The notes: a model not told the origin generated them from the sequence alone. 64,000 nt of DNA from Rheinheimera oceanensis (GCF_018831085.1 NZ_JAGPNM010000004.1:310001-374000); one strand, 5' to 3'. Shown: positions 8,486 to 19,539, counted from the first letter of the stretch. Program-made: numbers and translations.

Positions 8486-8649
8486 GGCGACGCGTATATT
8501 AATCAGTTAGAACGGCAAAAGAAAGCACTAAATGCAAAAAAATTAACGCTATTATCAATTTGTCCGTACAGGTACTGGTCTGGCGGGAACTAACTGGGTA
8601 TGATGTCATCAAATACGTTGATAAACCTTTGTATCAGGAGAACATAATT

Positions 8650-9318
8650 ATGTCATACAGAGAAACTTCTACTCTCAGCACTGCCGGACGTAGTGTCGAG
8701 ATAAATAAAGTACTGCGCAATACCTACTTTTTGCTGGCGATGACATTAGCATTCAGTGCGGTAGCCGCAGGCGTTGCCATGGCATTGGATATGTCGCCGA
8801 TGATGTCGCTGGTATGTTTTGTTGCCGGCTTTATTATGCTGTTTGTGGTAAATAAAAAGGCAGATTCGGCCAGTGGCATTTTTTGGGTGTTTGCTTTTAC
8901 TGCTGCGATGGGTGCATCCTTAGGGCCGATGCTTAATCATTATGCCGGTTTACCAAATGGTACTGCATTAATTATGCAGGCATTAGGTGGTACCGCGCTG
9001 ATTTTCTTCAGCCTGTCAGCTTATGCTTTAACAACACGCAAAGACTTCTCTTTTATGGGTGGTTTTTTAATGGTTGGCCTTATTGTCGTGCTGGTTGCAG
9101 CGCTGGCAAACATTTTCCTGGCCATTCCGGCATTAAGCCTGACAATCAGCGCAGCTATTATCCTGATTATGTCCGCCCTTATTCTGTTTGACACCAGCCG
9201 TATTATTAATGGTGGTGAAACCAACTATATCCGCGCAACGGTAAGCTTGTACCTGAATGTATTTAACATTTTCGTCCACCTGCTGCAGCTGTTGGGTATT
9301 TTTGGTGGTGATGATTAA
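8650..9318 (+). CDS. yccA: Bax inhibitor-1 family inner membrane protein YccA
   Basis: A 222-residue inner-membrane protein with seven predicted membrane segments, of the BI-1/YccA family. In E. coli YccA is a substrate and inhibitor of the FtsH protease. Matching stretches include KVLRNTYFLLAMTLAFSA at the N terminus, LGGTALIFFSLSAYALTTRKDFSFMGG in the middle, and GGETNYIRATVSLYLNVFNIFV at the C terminus. I chose the ATG at 8650, with AGGAG eight bases upstream, rather than an in-frame GTG-type extension to about 8560. It lies next to the tus genes, as it does next to tusE in E. coli. Confidence 0.95.
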   Translation: MSYRETSTLSTAGRSVEINKVLRNTYFLLAMTLAFSAVAAGVAMALDMSPMMSLVCFVAGFIMLFVVNKKADSASGIFWVFAFTAAMGASLGPMLNHYAGLPNGTALIMQALGGTALIFFSLSAYALTTRKDFSFMGGFLMVGLIVVLVAALANIFLAIPALSLTISAAIILIMSALILFDTSRIINGGETNYIRATVSLYLNVFNIFVHLLQLLGIFGGDD

Positions 9319-9351
9319 GCACAGCGCTTTGCCTTAATCAGGTTATTCGCT

Positions 9352-9385
9352 AAAATGCCCCGCCAGTCGGGGCATTTTTATTTTT
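9352..9385 (+). terminator. Intrinsic terminator after yccA
   Basis: A 10-bp stem (AAAATGCCCC/GGGGCATTTT) with a 7-base loop and a following T-rich run, between yccA and tusD. The tus operon therefore probably has limited read-through from yccA. Confidence 0.8.
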
Positions 9386-9396
9386 CAGGAGCCGCT

Positions 9397-9759
9397 ATGA
9401 CGCGCTTTGGATTGCTGCTTACCAGTGATAGCTTTGCCAGCCAAAGCCTGGCCAGTGCGCTGCTATTTGCTAAAACAGCGGTTAATCATGGCCACTGTAT
9501 CGACCATATATTTTTATATCAGGATGCCGTCTGCAGTGCGGCACAACATATCGATTTGCCAGCTGATGAACCTGATTTAAGTGCAGAACTGGCACAGTTT
9601 TGTCAGCAACATAATATTGCTTTACTGTTTTGTGTCACCGCAGCAGAAAAGCGTGGTGTGGTAAGTGACAGGCTGATGGCCAGAGACGGTTATACCAGCG
9701 CTGGCCTGGCCGAATTTGCCATGCGCCAAAGCAATATTGATAAACTGGTACAATTTTAA
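9397..9759 (+). CDS. tusD: Sulfurtransferase complex subunit TusD
   Basis: Part of the TusBCD heterohexamer, which takes persulfide sulfur from TusA and passes it to TusE for 2-thiolation of wobble uridine (mnm5s2U) in tRNA. The protein has 120 residues with a DsrE fold. The active Cys is about residue 79 in ALLFCVTAAEKRGV, equivalent to E. coli Cys78. I chose the ATG at 9397 because CAGGAG lies just upstream; an earlier in-frame start near 9355 lies inside the terminator. The stop overlaps the tusC start (TAATG). Confidence 0.95.
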   Translation: MTRFGLLLTSDSFASQSLASALLFAKTAVNHGHCIDHIFLYQDAVCSAAQHIDLPADEPDLSAELAQFCQQHNIALLFCVTAAEKRGVVSDRLMARDGYTSAGLAEFAMRQSNIDKLVQF

Positions 9760-10115
9760 TGCGTAATATTTTGCTATTACAGCGCAGCAGCCCCTTTAAT
9801 GACGGTAAAGGCCGTGAGGCACTGGATATGATATTGGCAATGGCTGCCGTGGAGCACAGTATCAGTGTGCTATTCAGTGCTGACGCGGTGTATCAGTTAC
9901 TGCCCACACAGGACCATACAGATTTTAAGCTTAAAGCCTATCCGCGTAGTTTTAAGCTGTTTGACCTGTACGATATTGAGCAGGTATGCGTATGCCAGCA
10001 GGCTCTTAAGCAACGTGGCATTAATGCAGCAGATTTAAGTATTGACGTTACAGTGCTCGACGCCAACGGCATTGCAGAATTGTTCGCCCGCCAACATCAG
10101 GTTATCAGCAGCTAA
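9759..10115 (+). CDS. tusC: Sulfurtransferase complex subunit TusC
   Basis: The DsrF-like subunit of the TusBCD sulfur relay. At 118 residues it is the usual length. Family-typical stretches are GREALDMILAMAAVEHSISVLFSADAVYQLLP near residues 18-50 and FKLFDLYDIEQVCVC near 65-80. It overlaps tusD and tusB by one base each, so translation is probably coupled. Confidence 0.95.
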   Translation: MRNILLLQRSSPFNDGKGREALDMILAMAAVEHSISVLFSADAVYQLLPTQDHTDFKLKAYPRSFKLFDLYDIEQVCVCQQALKQRGINAADLSIDVTVLDANGIAELFARQHQVISS

Positions 10116-10381
10116 TGAAATTAATCAGCGTTATCAGTCCGTCAGTGAGCCTGAGTGAGCTGAGCCTTATATGCCAGGCTCAGGATATTATTTTACTGCG
10201 CCAGGATGCGGTCTATTTGTGTTTACGCCGCGACCTTAACTGGCCGGCTCAGCTTTACGCGCTGGATGTAGATATCCAGATAAGGCAAATCACACCGGTA
10301 ACCGCAGTAACCGTTATCAGCGCCCGGCGTTGGGTAGAACTGAGTATTAGCGCAGAGCAGAATGTGTTATGGCAGAATTAA
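10115..10381 (+). CDS. tusB: Sulfurtransferase complex subunit TusB
   Basis: The DsrH-like small subunit of TusBCD, 88 residues. The family pattern DIILLRQDAVYLCLR near residues 24-38 is clear, although the rest is divergent. It overlaps tusC by one base and tusE by 13 bases, fixing its place in one operon. Confidence 0.92.
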   Translation: MKLISVISPSVSLSELSLICQAQDIILLRQDAVYLCLRRDLNWPAQLYALDVDIQIRQITPVTAVTVISARRWVELSISAEQNVLWQN

Positions 10382-10704
10382 TCGTAAATGATACGCCGCT
10401 GGCGCTGGACAAACATGGTTATCTGGCAAATATGCAACTGTGGAATAAGCAAGTAGCAGAAGAATTTGCCCGGCTGGAAAATATCGCCCTGACTAATGCG
10501 CACTGGGAAGTAGTGCATTTTGTGCGGCAGTTTTATCTGGAGTTTAATACCTCTCCGGCGATCCGTGTTCTGGTAAAAGCCATGGCGCAGCAGCTCGGCC
10601 CGGATAAAGGTAACAGTAAATACCTGTTTATGCTATTCCCTCAGGGCCCTGCCAAGCAGGCAACCCGCATAGCGGGGTTACCTAAACCGGCAAAATGCCT
10701 TTAA
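10369..10704 (+). CDS. tusE: Sulfur relay protein TusE (DsrC-like)
   Basis: Accepts sulfur from TusD and hands it to MnmA on tRNA. The protein has 111 residues. The DsrC/TusE pattern is visible in LDKHGYLANMQLWN, LTNAHWEVVHFVRQFYLEFNTSPAIRVLVKAM and KGNSKYLFMLFPQGPAKQATRIAGLPKP. The catalytic penultimate Cys is present (KCL at the C terminus). There is only one terminal Cys, as in TusE; DsrC of sulfur oxidisers has a second. So the cluster serves tRNA thiolation rather than dissimilatory sulfur metabolism. Confidence 0.95.
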   Translation: MAELIVNDTPLALDKHGYLANMQLWNKQVAEEFARLENIALTNAHWEVVHFVRQFYLEFNTSPAIRVLVKAMAQQLGPDKGNSKYLFMLFPQGPAKQATRIAGLPKPAKCL

Positions 10705-10707
10705 CGC

Positions 10708-10854
10708 TTAAGCAGCATCGCTGACAATACCCACTATAGCTTCCAGAGTAATAAGGACAAACACGGCAACAATACCGATGATAATAGCCCAGTAAATAGC
10801 CCGCATCAGGGCCGGATTACTGTATTTTATACTTTTACGCGGTTTGGGCGCCAT
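10708..10854 (-). CDS. Small membrane protein, 48 residues
   Basis: A short minus-strand gene with a strong ribosome binding site (AAAGGATAGG, ending four bases before the ATG). The protein starts with a basic segment (MAPKPRKSIKYSNPALMRAIYW), continues with one hydrophobic helix of about 20 residues (AIIIGIVAVFVLITLEAIVG) and ends with SDAA. This predicts a single-pass inner-membrane protein with its N terminus inside. It lies downstream of serS beyond a hairpin and converges on tusE, four bases from its stop. I do not recognise a named family. The ribosome binding site and clean topology argue for a real gene. Confidence 0.65.
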   Translation of the reverse strand: MAPKPRKSIKYSNPALMRAIYWAIIIGIVAVFVLITLEAIVGIVSDAA

Positions 10855-10863
10855 TTGCCTATC

Positions 10864-10900
10864 CTTTTAAAGCTCCATCCGTTATAGCTTGGGACGGAGC
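10864..10900 (-). terminator. Probable terminator after serS
   Basis: An imperfect hairpin (GCTCC-A-TCC against GGA-C-GGAGC, one mismatch) followed on the minus strand by TTTAAAAGG. The T-run is short, so some transcription may continue into the small membrane protein gene. Confidence 0.5.
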
Positions 10901-10920
10901 ATAAGACAACCAGCAGCTTA

Positions 10921-12589
<1,669 letters not shown>

Positions 12590-12590
<1 letters not shown>

Positions 12591-13930
12591 TATTTATCTC
12601 TTTTACGTGGGCTGTCGGCATCAAGCTGCTTTAAATAACGCAGCTTTTCTGCCAGTTGTTTTTCCATGCCACGCTCTGTTGGCTGATAGAATCTCTGCCC
12701 GGCAAGCTCCGTAGGCAAATAGCGCTCGCCAGCAGCATAAGCTCCGGCTTCATCATGTGCATAACGGTAACCTTCGCCAAAACCCAGCTGCTTCATTAAT
12801 TTTGTTGGCGCATTGCGCAAATGCAGCGGCACCTCAAAAGCCGGTTGTTCTGCCACCAGTTGCTTAAGCTGATTAAAAGCGCTATACACGGCGTTACTTT
12901 TTGGCGCCAGTGCCAGATAAACTGCAGCCTGAGCTATAGCCCGTTCACCTTCGGCAGGGCCTACCCGTTCAAAGGTATCCCAGGCATTAAGCGCCAGTGT
13001 TAACGCCCGCGGATCGGCGTTACCAATATCTTCACTGGCAATAGCCAGCAAGCGCCTGGCAACATACAGCGGATCGCCACCGCCAGCCAGAATACGGCAA
13101 TACCAATACAAGGCTGCATCCGGATCCGAGCCGCGCACTGATTTATGAAAGGCGGAGATCAGGTCATAAAACAGATCACCCTGATTATCAAAGCCTGGTA
13201 ACTGTTTGGGTACCAGATTTTTCAGCGTCTCAAAGCTTATCATTTTGCCGTTGCTATCAGCCCCGGTAAGCTCTGCGGCTTGCTCCAGCAGGTTAAGCAA
13301 TTTGCGTGCGTCACCGTCTGCCAGTTGCAGCAGCAACTGCTCAGCATCGGCAGCCAGATGCACGGCTTCAAGGCCCAAGCCACGCTCTTTATCTGTCAGG
13401 GCCTGTGCCAGCACCTGCTGCAAATCAGTATCGCTTAGCGGTTTAAGCACACACACCCGGGCACGGGATAAAATAGCGTTATTCAGGGCAAAAGACGGGT
13501 TTTCAGTAGTGGCGCCAATAAAAATAATGGTGCCGTCTTCAATAAAAGGTAAAAAGGCATCTTGTTGGCTTTTATTAAAACGGTGTACCTCGTCAACAAA
13601 CAGCAAGGTGCGTTGCTGATACTGCTGCTGGCGTTGCTGTGCCTGCGCAATCGCCTCACGAATTTCTTTAATACCACAGGTTACTGCCGACAATTTACTG
13701 ATAGCCGCATCGGCGTGCCGGGCTATAACTTCTGCCAAAGTGGTTTTACCGGTACCCGGTGGGCCCCACAAAATGAGTGAAAACACCCGGCCGGCTTCAA
13801 TCGCCTTTTTAAGTGCGGTGCCTTCGCCAATTAAATGCTGCTGTCCTGCATATTCAGCCAGCGTTTGCGGCCGCATTCTGGCAGCCAGCGGGCGAAAATC
13901 ATCAGCAAAATCAAGTGGTAATGAGTTCAC
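12590..13930 (-). CDS. rarA: Replication-associated recombination protein A (MgsA/RarA)
   Basis: A AAA+ ATPase of the clamp-loader type that acts at stalled replication forks and DNA gaps with SSB. The protein has 446 residues. Walker A is [12 protein letters not shown] near residue 56, Walker B is [20 protein letters not shown] near 110, sensor 1 is [10 protein letters not shown] near 138, and there is a C-terminal tetramerisation region ([20 protein letters not shown] near 275). It lies between lolA (18 bases) and crcB, in the order known from E. coli apart from the crcB insertion. Confidence 0.97.
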
Positions 13931-13948
13931 AAAATTATCTTTAGGTTG

Positions 13949-14560
13949 CTATCGCTGACGCTGATCGTCAATATCAGTATGCTCTGGCGGGGTAAACCGG
14001 AACAAACCTTTATCCAGCTCAATATTCAGCTGCATTAAAGTGAAGTTAAATTCACTGGTTTGCTGGTTCATATCCAATACCTGCATGTTAGATAATGCCG
14101 CACCGGAGAAGCTCAGGGTTAATTGTTTTACCGGGCTATCGGCCTCTTTTGAGCGGATAACAAACTGCTCGCCTTGTTGCTCTACGTTATACCGGGCCCA
14201 AAGCTCAGGTTTAGTAGACGTGAGTAACACAAACGGCGTGCGGTTTACCTCGCTGGCGGCGTCATAAATGGTTAACTGCTCCAGCGCTTCATTATAAAAC
14301 CACAGGCTTTGGCCATCGCCAATAAACAGGTTTGGCTCGGGCTCTGTGGTTTCAAAGCGAAACAGCGCCGGCTGCCTGATCATCAGCTCGCCTTTGCCCT
14401 GTTGCAACAACTGCTTTTGTGCGTCAAACACTTGCTGCTCAAAACTGGCAGAAAAACTTTTAATACTGGCCAGTTTACGTTGTAGCGTCTGCTCGGCATT
14501 TTGCGCCACGGCAGAAACAGAACTACACAACACAACAACCGCTAGCAAACTACGTAGCAT
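13949..14560 (-). CDS. lolA: Outer-membrane lipoprotein carrier protein LolA
   Basis: A periplasmic chaperone that carries lipoproteins from LolCDE to LolB at the outer membrane. The protein has 203 residues with a cleavable signal peptide (MLRSLLAVVVLCSSVSAVAQNAEQ, likely cut after AVA). Typical stretches are LASIKSFSASFEQQVFD near residue 31, GELMIRQPALFRFETTEPEPNLFIGDGQSLWFYNEALEQLTIY at 57-100 and SFSGAALSNMQVLDMNQQTSEFNF near 150. Its ATG directly abuts the ftsK stop, so the two are co-translated. Confidence 0.96.
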   Translation of the reverse strand: MLRSLLAVVVLCSSVSAVAQNAEQTLQRKLASIKSFSASFEQQVFDAQKQLLQQGKGELMIRQPALFRFETTEPEPNLFIGDGQSLWFYNEALEQLTIYDAASEVNRTPFVLLTSTKPELWARYNVEQQGEQFVIRSKEADSPVKQLTLSFSGAALSNMQVLDMNQQTSEFNFTLMQLNIELDKGLFRFTPPEHTDIDDQRQR

Positions 14561-17017
14561 TTAATATCCTTTTGGTGGCGGTGGAGCCATCACTTCACGA
14601 TTACCATTGTGGCCAGGGCCACTGACAATACCGCTGTGCTCCATTTGTTCAACCAAACGGGCGGCACGGTTATATCCTATACGAAACTTACGCTGCACAC
14701 CGGACACAGAAGCACGGCGGCTTTCAGTAACAAAGGCCACAGCCTGATCATACAGCGGATCGGCTTCGCCATCCTCACCTTCCAGGGTTTCGCCTGGCAG
14801 CAGATTCTCTTCAGTGGTTTCACCACTTAAAATTTCGGCAATATAGTTTGGCTTACCGCGTTTTTTCCAGTCGGCAACCACAGCATGAACTTCGTGGTCA
14901 TCGACAAAAGCACCATGCACCCGGTTTGGTACACCGGAGCCTGGCGGTAAATACAACATATCACCCTGCCCCAGTAAGCTTTCTGCGCCTTGCTGATCCA
15001 GAATAGTACGGGAGTCAATTTTTGATGACACCTGAAAGGCTATCCGGGTAGGAATATTAGCTTTAATTAAACCGGTGATAACGTCTACCGACGGCCGCTG
15101 GGTAGCTAAGATCAGATGGATACCTGCCGCCCGGGCTTTTTGCGCAATACGGGCAATCAGCTCTTCTACTTTTTTACCGACAATCATCATCATGTCGGCA
15201 AATTCGTCGATAACTACAACAATAGACGGTAATTTCTCTAATAATGGCGCTTCAGTGCGCATATTATCTGACGGGCGCCACAGCGGATCTTTTAATGGCG
15301 CGCCCTCTGCAATGGCTTCTTTTACTTTGGCGTTATAGCCTTTAAGGTTACGTACCCCCAGCGCCGACATTAATTTATAACGCCGCTCCATCTCGCCGAC
15401 ACACCAGCGTAAGCCATTAGCGGCATCTTTCATGTCGGTAACCACTTCGGTCAGCAGGTGTGGAATACCTTCGTAAATAGATAATTCCAGCATTTTCGGG
15501 TCGATCATTAAAAAACGCACGTCATCCGGCGTCGATTTATACAACAGACTACAAATCATCACGTTGACGCCAACCGATTTACCCGAACCGGTCGTACCGG
15601 CCACCAGCAGGTGCGGCATTTTCGCCAGATCAGCCACTACCGACTTACCGGCAATATCTTTACCCAATACCATTGTCAGCGGGGATTTAGAGCTTTCAAA
15701 TATCTCATCACCAATAACTTCAGATAAACGCACGATTTCGCGGTGCTGGTTTGGCAGCTCTAAACCAATATAAGATTTCCCCGGAATAACCTCCACTACC
15801 CGCACGCTGATGGCAGATAACGAGCGCGCCAAATCTTTAGCAAGGCCAGTAATTTTACTCACTTTAACGCCGGGAGCTAAATCCAGCTCAAAGCGGGTTA
15901 CCACAGGGCCCGGGTGCACGCCGACCACTTTAGCGTCAACATTAAAATCAAGCAGCTTCGCCTCTACCAAACGTGACACCCGCTCTAAATCAGCCGGATC
16001 AATCGGGTTGGCGGCTTTGTCTGGCCGGTCCAGCAATGCCAGTGACGGCAGCTCTTCCATCAGGTGAGATACTTCTTCACTGTCATCTTCTTCATCTGCA
16101 ATTTCAGTCAGGATGGTTTCAATTTCAGAGTCTGGCGGTAAATCAAGTTGTTGCAGCGTATCGCTCCAGCGCGCAGCGTCCGGTTCATCAATCGCACTAA
16201 ATGACAATTCCTCATCAGCCAGCGTATCGACACTGTAAAACGCCTTGGCTTCGGTTTTGGCATTTAACGGCGTGATCGGCAAAGTATCTGCCACCGGCTT
16301 ACTCAGCTGTGGTGTCTTGCGCGGCTTTTCAGCTATGACTACAGGTTCGTCGTCAAACTCGTCCTGCTCCTGTTCTGCAGCAAAAGGGTCATAGTCGTCT
16401 TTACTGCGTTCACGCAGGCGCTGTGGTACAGAGATCGCAAACTGCACGGCGCTATAACAGGCTGCGCCCAGCGCATCGGCAACTGTCAGCCAGGAGATCC
16501 CTGTCATCAGAGTTAAGCCGGTAGCAAAACCACACAGCAACAGTAAAACAGTACCGATAAAATTAAAGTACGGCAGCAAAGCGCCACTGACAACATCACC
16601 GATAACACCACCGGAAGAAAAGTAAAAAATATCATTAAAATTCATACTGCTTATTGCAGTTGCCGTGAGCAGTGTTAATACCAGGCCAATCAGGCGCAGG
16701 CCCAGGATCAGATAATCCAAACTCATTACGTCGTGAAAACGCTTAAACAACAAATAACCGGCAAGTGCCACCAAAAACGGGATCAGATAAGCAATCCAGC
16801 CAAAACTGAATAACAATAAATCAGCCAGCCAGGCACCTATTGGCCCGGCATAGTTATGAATGCTGGTTTGGTAACCGGTTTGCGACCAGCTGGGATCGGC
16901 CGGGTCAAAAGACAACAGTGCCAGTAACAGAAATAAGGCAAAGCCGGAAAACACAATTAATCCGACTTCCAGCAAGCGCTGTACACCGTTTAGCGGAAAA
17001 TAAGCTCGGTTTTGCAA
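14561..17017 (-). CDS. ftsK: DNA translocase FtsK
   Basis: A septum-located DNA pump that moves chromosome termini and activates XerCD at dif. At 818 residues it is much shorter than E. coli FtsK (about 1330) because the linker is short. An N-terminal membrane domain has four to five helices (residues 20-195). The linker, about residues 205-330, is rich in Asp/Glu. The motor carries Walker [13 protein letters not shown] near 478 and Walker [14 protein letters not shown] near 600. The C-terminal gamma winged helix ([23 protein letters not shown] near 770) reads KOPS. The start appears to be a TTG with TAGGG about ten bases upstream. Confidence 0.97.
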   Translation of the reverse strand: MQNRAYFPLNGVQRLLEVGLIVFSGFALFLLLALLSFDPADPSWSQTGYQTSIHNYAGPIGAWLADLLLFSFGWIAYLIPFLVALAGYLLFKRFHDVMSLDYLILGLRLIGLVLTLLTATAISSMNFNDIFYFSSGGVIGDVVSGALLPYFNFIGTVLLLLCGFATGLTLMTGISWLTVADALGAACYSAVQFAISVPQRLRERSKDDYDPFAAEQEQDEFDDEPVVIAEKPRKTPQLSKPVADTLPITPLNAKTEAKAFYSVDTLADEELSFSAIDEPDAARWSDTLQQLDLPPDSEIETILTEIADEEDDSEEVSHLMEELPSLALLDRPDKAANPIDPADLERVSRLVEAKLLDFNVDAKVVGVHPGPVVTRFELDLAPGVKVSKITGLAKDLARSLSAISVRVVEVIPGKSYIGLELPNQHREIVRLSEVIGDEIFESSKSPLTMVLGKDIAGKSVVADLAKMPHLLVAGTTGSGKSVGVNVMICSLLYKSTPDDVRFLMIDPKMLELSIYEGIPHLLTEVVTDMKDAANGLRWCVGEMERRYKLMSALGVRNLKGYNAKVKEAIAEGAPLKDPLWRPSDNMRTEAPLLEKLPSIVVVIDEFADMMMIVGKKVEELIARIAQKARAAGIHLILATQRPSVDVITGLIKANIPTRIAFQVSSKIDSRTILDQQGAESLLGQGDMLYLPPGSGVPNRVHGAFVDDHEVHAVVADWKKRGKPNYIAEILSGETTEENLLPGETLEGEDGEADPLYDQAVAFVTESRRASVSGVQRKFRIGYNRAARLVEQMEHSGIVSGPGHNGNREVMAPPPPKGY

Positions 17018-17137
17018 ATGAAAGGCCCTACCTTTTTATCATCGTTTTTTGTTCAAGCGCACCAGAGTGTAGTACTGCAGGCTAAGATACCAGAGACACT
17101 GTAAAAGTGCATCCGTGAAGCACGGCTGAACTGCTAA

Positions 17138-17635
17138 TTAGCTGCTTATCGCACTTATTGCAACAAAAGTGCTTTGCTTCACCTCTTCCATCACCACATA
17201 AGTGCGGCTTTCACGCACACTGGGTAGTCTGAGCAGGGTTTCTCCCAACAGTTCCCGGTAGGCGGCCATATTTGCTACCCGGGTTTTCAGCAAAAAATCG
17301 AAGCTACCGGATACCAGATGACATTCCTGAATTTCTTCCAGTTTTTGCACAGCTTTGCTGAACTCATCAAAATCTTCCGGTGAGGTTTTACTTAAGGTAA
17401 TTTCGACAAACACCAGTAAGGCAGCGCCAACTTTATGCGGGTCAATCTGTGCACTGTAGCCTAAAATCACACCCTCAGCCTCCAGCTTACGTACCCGCTC
17501 CAGGCAGGGCGTCGGGCTTAGCCCTACCCTGCGTGCCAGTTCTACATTAGCTAAACGGCCGTCACGTTGTAACTCCAGCAGTATTTTGCGATCTATTCTG
17601 TCTAACTTCTTGATACTTTTACTTAAAGAGTACAT
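17138..17635 (-). CDS. lrp: Leucine-responsive regulatory protein Lrp
   Basis: A global feast/famine regulator, 165 residues. The N-terminal helix-turn-helix (LDRIDRKILLELQRDGRLANVELARRVGLSPTPCLERVRKLEAEG) and C-terminal RAM ligand-binding domain (EEIQECHLVSGSFDFLLKTRVANMAAYRELLGETLLRLPSV, ending RTYVVMEEVKQST) are nearly those of E. coli Lrp, so this is true Lrp and not a minor Lrp/AsnC paralogue. It lies upstream of ftsK as in E. coli and is divergent from alanine dehydrogenase, a common Lrp target. The 148-base AT-rich gap between them probably holds both promoters. Confidence 0.96.
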   Translation of the reverse strand: MYSLSKSIKKLDRIDRKILLELQRDGRLANVELARRVGLSPTPCLERVRKLEAEGVILGYSAQIDPHKVGAALLVFVEITLSKTSPEDFDEFSKAVQKLEEIQECHLVSGSFDFLLKTRVANMAAYRELLGETLLRLPSVRESRTYVVMEEVKQSTFVAISAISS

Positions 17636-17725
17636 AGCAGCTAAAAAATTTGCTTTTTTAATTTAAACAGAATTTTGCACTACTGCAGCACCATAAAACA
17701 AGCATTAATTCTACAAAATTAGCAG

Positions 17726-17767
17726 TATACTGCGCACAAATTTTACCTCAGCCAACATTTACCTCAG
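17726..17767 (+). promoter_or_regulatory. Candidate ald promoter -10 and repeated TTTACCTCAG leader element
   Basis: A TATACT box at 17726-17731 lies about 50 bases before the ald ATG; no good -35 matches at 17 bases, as expected for an activator-dependent promoter. TTTACCTCAG occurs twice (17742-17751 and 17758-17767), 16 bases apart. Lrp control is inferred from the divergent neighbour. Confidence 0.4.
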
Positions 17768-17783
17768 AAAAAGGCATAACATT

Positions 17784-18902
17784 ATGATCATTGGCGTACC
17801 AAAAGAAATTAAAAACCATGAATACCGCGTAGGCATGACACCGGCCAGCGTGCGTGAACTGGTAAATAACAAGCACAGCGTGCTGATAGAAACCAACGCT
17901 GGTATGGGCATCGGCTTTACCGACGACGATTACACCGCCGCCGGTGCTACAGTAATGGGCACCGCAGCAGAAATTTTTGCCAAAGCAGACATGATTGTTA
18001 AGGTAAAAGAACCTCAGGCGGTTGAACGCGCTATGCTGCGTGAAGGCCAAATCCTGTTTACTTATCTGCACCTGGCACCGGATTTACCGCAAACGCAGGA
18101 TTTGATCAAATCTAAAGCAATTTGCATTGCCTATGAAACTGTTACTGATAACCGTGGCGGTTTACCGCTGTTAGCACCAATGTCTGAAGTGGCCGGCCGG
18201 ATGTCAATTCAGGCCGGAGCCCGTGCACTGGAAAAATCATGTGGTGGCCGCGGTATGCTATTAGGCGGTGTACCGGGCGTTGCTCCAGCTAAAGTTGTCG
18301 TGATCGGTGGCGGTATGGTTGGTACTAACGCTGCACAAATGGCACTGGGTTTAGGTGCTGACGTTACCGTACTGGATCGCAGTGTTGATGTACTGCGCCG
18401 TATTAATGCCCAGTTTAACGGTGCAGTAAAAGCGATTTACTCTACTGCTGACGCGCTGGAGCAGGAAGTACTGGCAGCTGACTTAGTAATTGGTGGTGTG
18501 CTGGTACCTGGCGCTGCAGCACCTAAGCTGGTTACCAAAGATCATATCAGGCGGATGAAGCCAGGCTCAGCCATTGTTGATGTTGCTATCGATCAGGGCG
18601 GTTGTGTGGAAACCTCTAAGCCAACTACCCATGCTGAACCTACCTACATCGTGGACGACGTTGTGCACTACTGTGTAGCTAACATGCCTGGCGCGGTGCC
18701 ACGCACCTCTACCTTTGCACTGAACAACGCTACCCTGCCGTTTATTATCCGTTTAGCTAATAAAGGTTATAAGCAGGCACTGCTGGATGACCAGCATTTA
18801 ATGAATGGTTTAAACGTGATACACGGCCATGTAACTAACCAAAGTGTTGCAGAAGCGTTAGGCTTCAGCTTTGTTGAGCCTAAAGTTGCGTTAAATGCTT
18901 AA
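17784..18902 (+). CDS. ald: Alanine dehydrogenase
   Basis: NAD-dependent, reversible deamination of L-alanine to pyruvate and ammonia. The protein has 372 residues, the family's usual length. The N terminus MIIGVPKEIKNHEYRVGMTPASVRELV carries the substrate Arg. Lys and His of the active site are in MIVKVKEPQ (near 74) and FTYLHLAPD (near 96). The Rossmann motif is VVIGGGMVGTNAAQMALGLGADVTVLD near 172. IVDVAIDQGGCVETSKPTTH lies near 268 and NMPGAVPRTST near 300. The gene is monocistronic with its own terminator and divergent from lrp, which suggests alanine- or leucine-linked control. Confidence 0.97.
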   Translation: MIIGVPKEIKNHEYRVGMTPASVRELVNNKHSVLIETNAGMGIGFTDDDYTAAGATVMGTAAEIFAKADMIVKVKEPQAVERAMLREGQILFTYLHLAPDLPQTQDLIKSKAICIAYETVTDNRGGLPLLAPMSEVAGRMSIQAGARALEKSCGGRGMLLGGVPGVAPAKVVVIGGGMVGTNAAQMALGLGADVTVLDRSVDVLRRINAQFNGAVKAIYSTADALEQEVLAADLVIGGVLVPGAAAPKLVTKDHIRRMKPGSAIVDVAIDQGGCVETSKPTTHAEPTYIVDDVVHYCVANMPGAVPRTSTFALNNATLPFIIRLANKGYKQALLDDQHLMNGLNVIHGHVTNQSVAEALGFSFVEPKVALNA

Positions 18903-18927
18903 TGCTCAATAAATAAACAACTGAGAT

Positions 18928-18953
18928 AAAGGCTGCTTTTGCGGCCTTTTTTT
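18928..18953 (+). terminator. Intrinsic terminator of ald
   Basis: A 9-bp stem (AAAGGCTGC/GCGGCCTTT with one G-T pair), a TTTT loop and a T-run, 26 bases after the stop. Confidence 0.8.
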
Positions 18954-19023
18954 ATTTTTTAAGGCTTTTTTATTACCAGACAACGGTTTATTTGCATTTT
19001 GCTATATACATTCATACCAGACC

Positions 19024-19212
19024 TGCTATAGTGATTCCCGGCCTGTAAAGCAGACCTATGTAACAAAATGTTTATGAAAACTTCGCTACACAGCTTCATT
19101 GTAAGTCATGTCCTGAAGATTCACGCACGTTTGGCCGCATAAGTAAGGTAACAGTCAGGCTAAAAGCGCAATTAAGCGTCAATTAGTTTTATTAAATTTT
19201 TAGGAGTCATTC
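19024..19212 (+). promoter_or_regulatory. cspA-type promoter and long 5' leader
   Basis: The 311-base gap between ald and the cold shock gene holds the ald terminator and then an extended -10 element TG-C-TATAGT (19024-19032), with no strong -35. A start near 19039 would give a leader of about 174 bases, similar in length to the thermosensing cspA leader of E. coli. TTTTAGGAGT just before the ATG is a strong ribosome binding site. The leader's structure was not computed. Confidence 0.45.
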
Positions 19213-19422
19213 ATGGCTAAAGTAACTGGTGTAGTAAAGTGGTTCAACGCTGATAAAGGTTTCGGTTTCATTACTCAGGATAACGGCGGCGCTGACGCAT
19301 TCGTTCACTTCCGTGCAATCCAGACTGAAGGTTACAAAACCTTAAACGAAGGCCAACGTGTAGCTTTCGAAATCGAACAAGGCCAAAAAGGCCCACAAGC
19401 TGCTAACGTTACAGTTCTGTAA
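19213..19422 (+). CDS. Cold shock protein, CspA family
   Basis: A 69-residue single-stranded nucleic acid chaperone (OB fold, five strands). RNP1 is KGFGFIT at residues 18-24 and RNP2 is DAFVHFRAI at 31-39. The FVHF variant, with a non-basic following sequence, is typical of CspA/CspD-like proteins in Alteromonadales. It has a single gene, a long leader and a strong terminator, as in cold-induced csp genes. I do not assign A, C, D or G. Confidence 0.95.
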   Translation: MAKVTGVVKWFNADKGFGFITQDNGGADAFVHFRAIQTEGYKTLNEGQRVAFEIEQGQKGPQAANVTVL

Positions 19423-19435
19423 TTTAAGCACTTGC

Positions 19436-19464
19436 AAAAAAAGGACACCACGGTGTCCTTTTTT
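19436..19464 (+). terminator. Intrinsic terminator of the cold shock gene
   Basis: An AAGGACAC stem with a CACG loop and GTGTCCTT, extended by flanking A and T runs. A classic strong terminator 13 bases after the stop. Confidence 0.9.
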
Positions 19465-19539
19465 ATTGCCTGTAATTTAGTGCCTTAAAAGTTAAGCACC
19501 TAAACACAGGCGCCCTATTTATAATCACGGCTGTATACC

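Noticed and set aside
8354..8593. Open frame across tRNA-Ser copy 2 on the plus strand
   Set aside because: It is the reverse of the tRNA gene and its terminator; no ribosome binding site or protein-like pattern.
9352..9396. Upstream start for tusD near 9355
   Set aside because: It lies inside the yccA terminator; the ATG at 9397 has a good ribosome binding site and fits the TusD N terminus.
10369..10704. Possibility that the tus genes are a dissimilatory sulfur-oxidation dsrEFH-dsrC set
   Set aside because: TusE has only one C-terminal Cys and no dsrAB or other dsr genes are near; the TusD pattern and yccA context fit tRNA thiolation.
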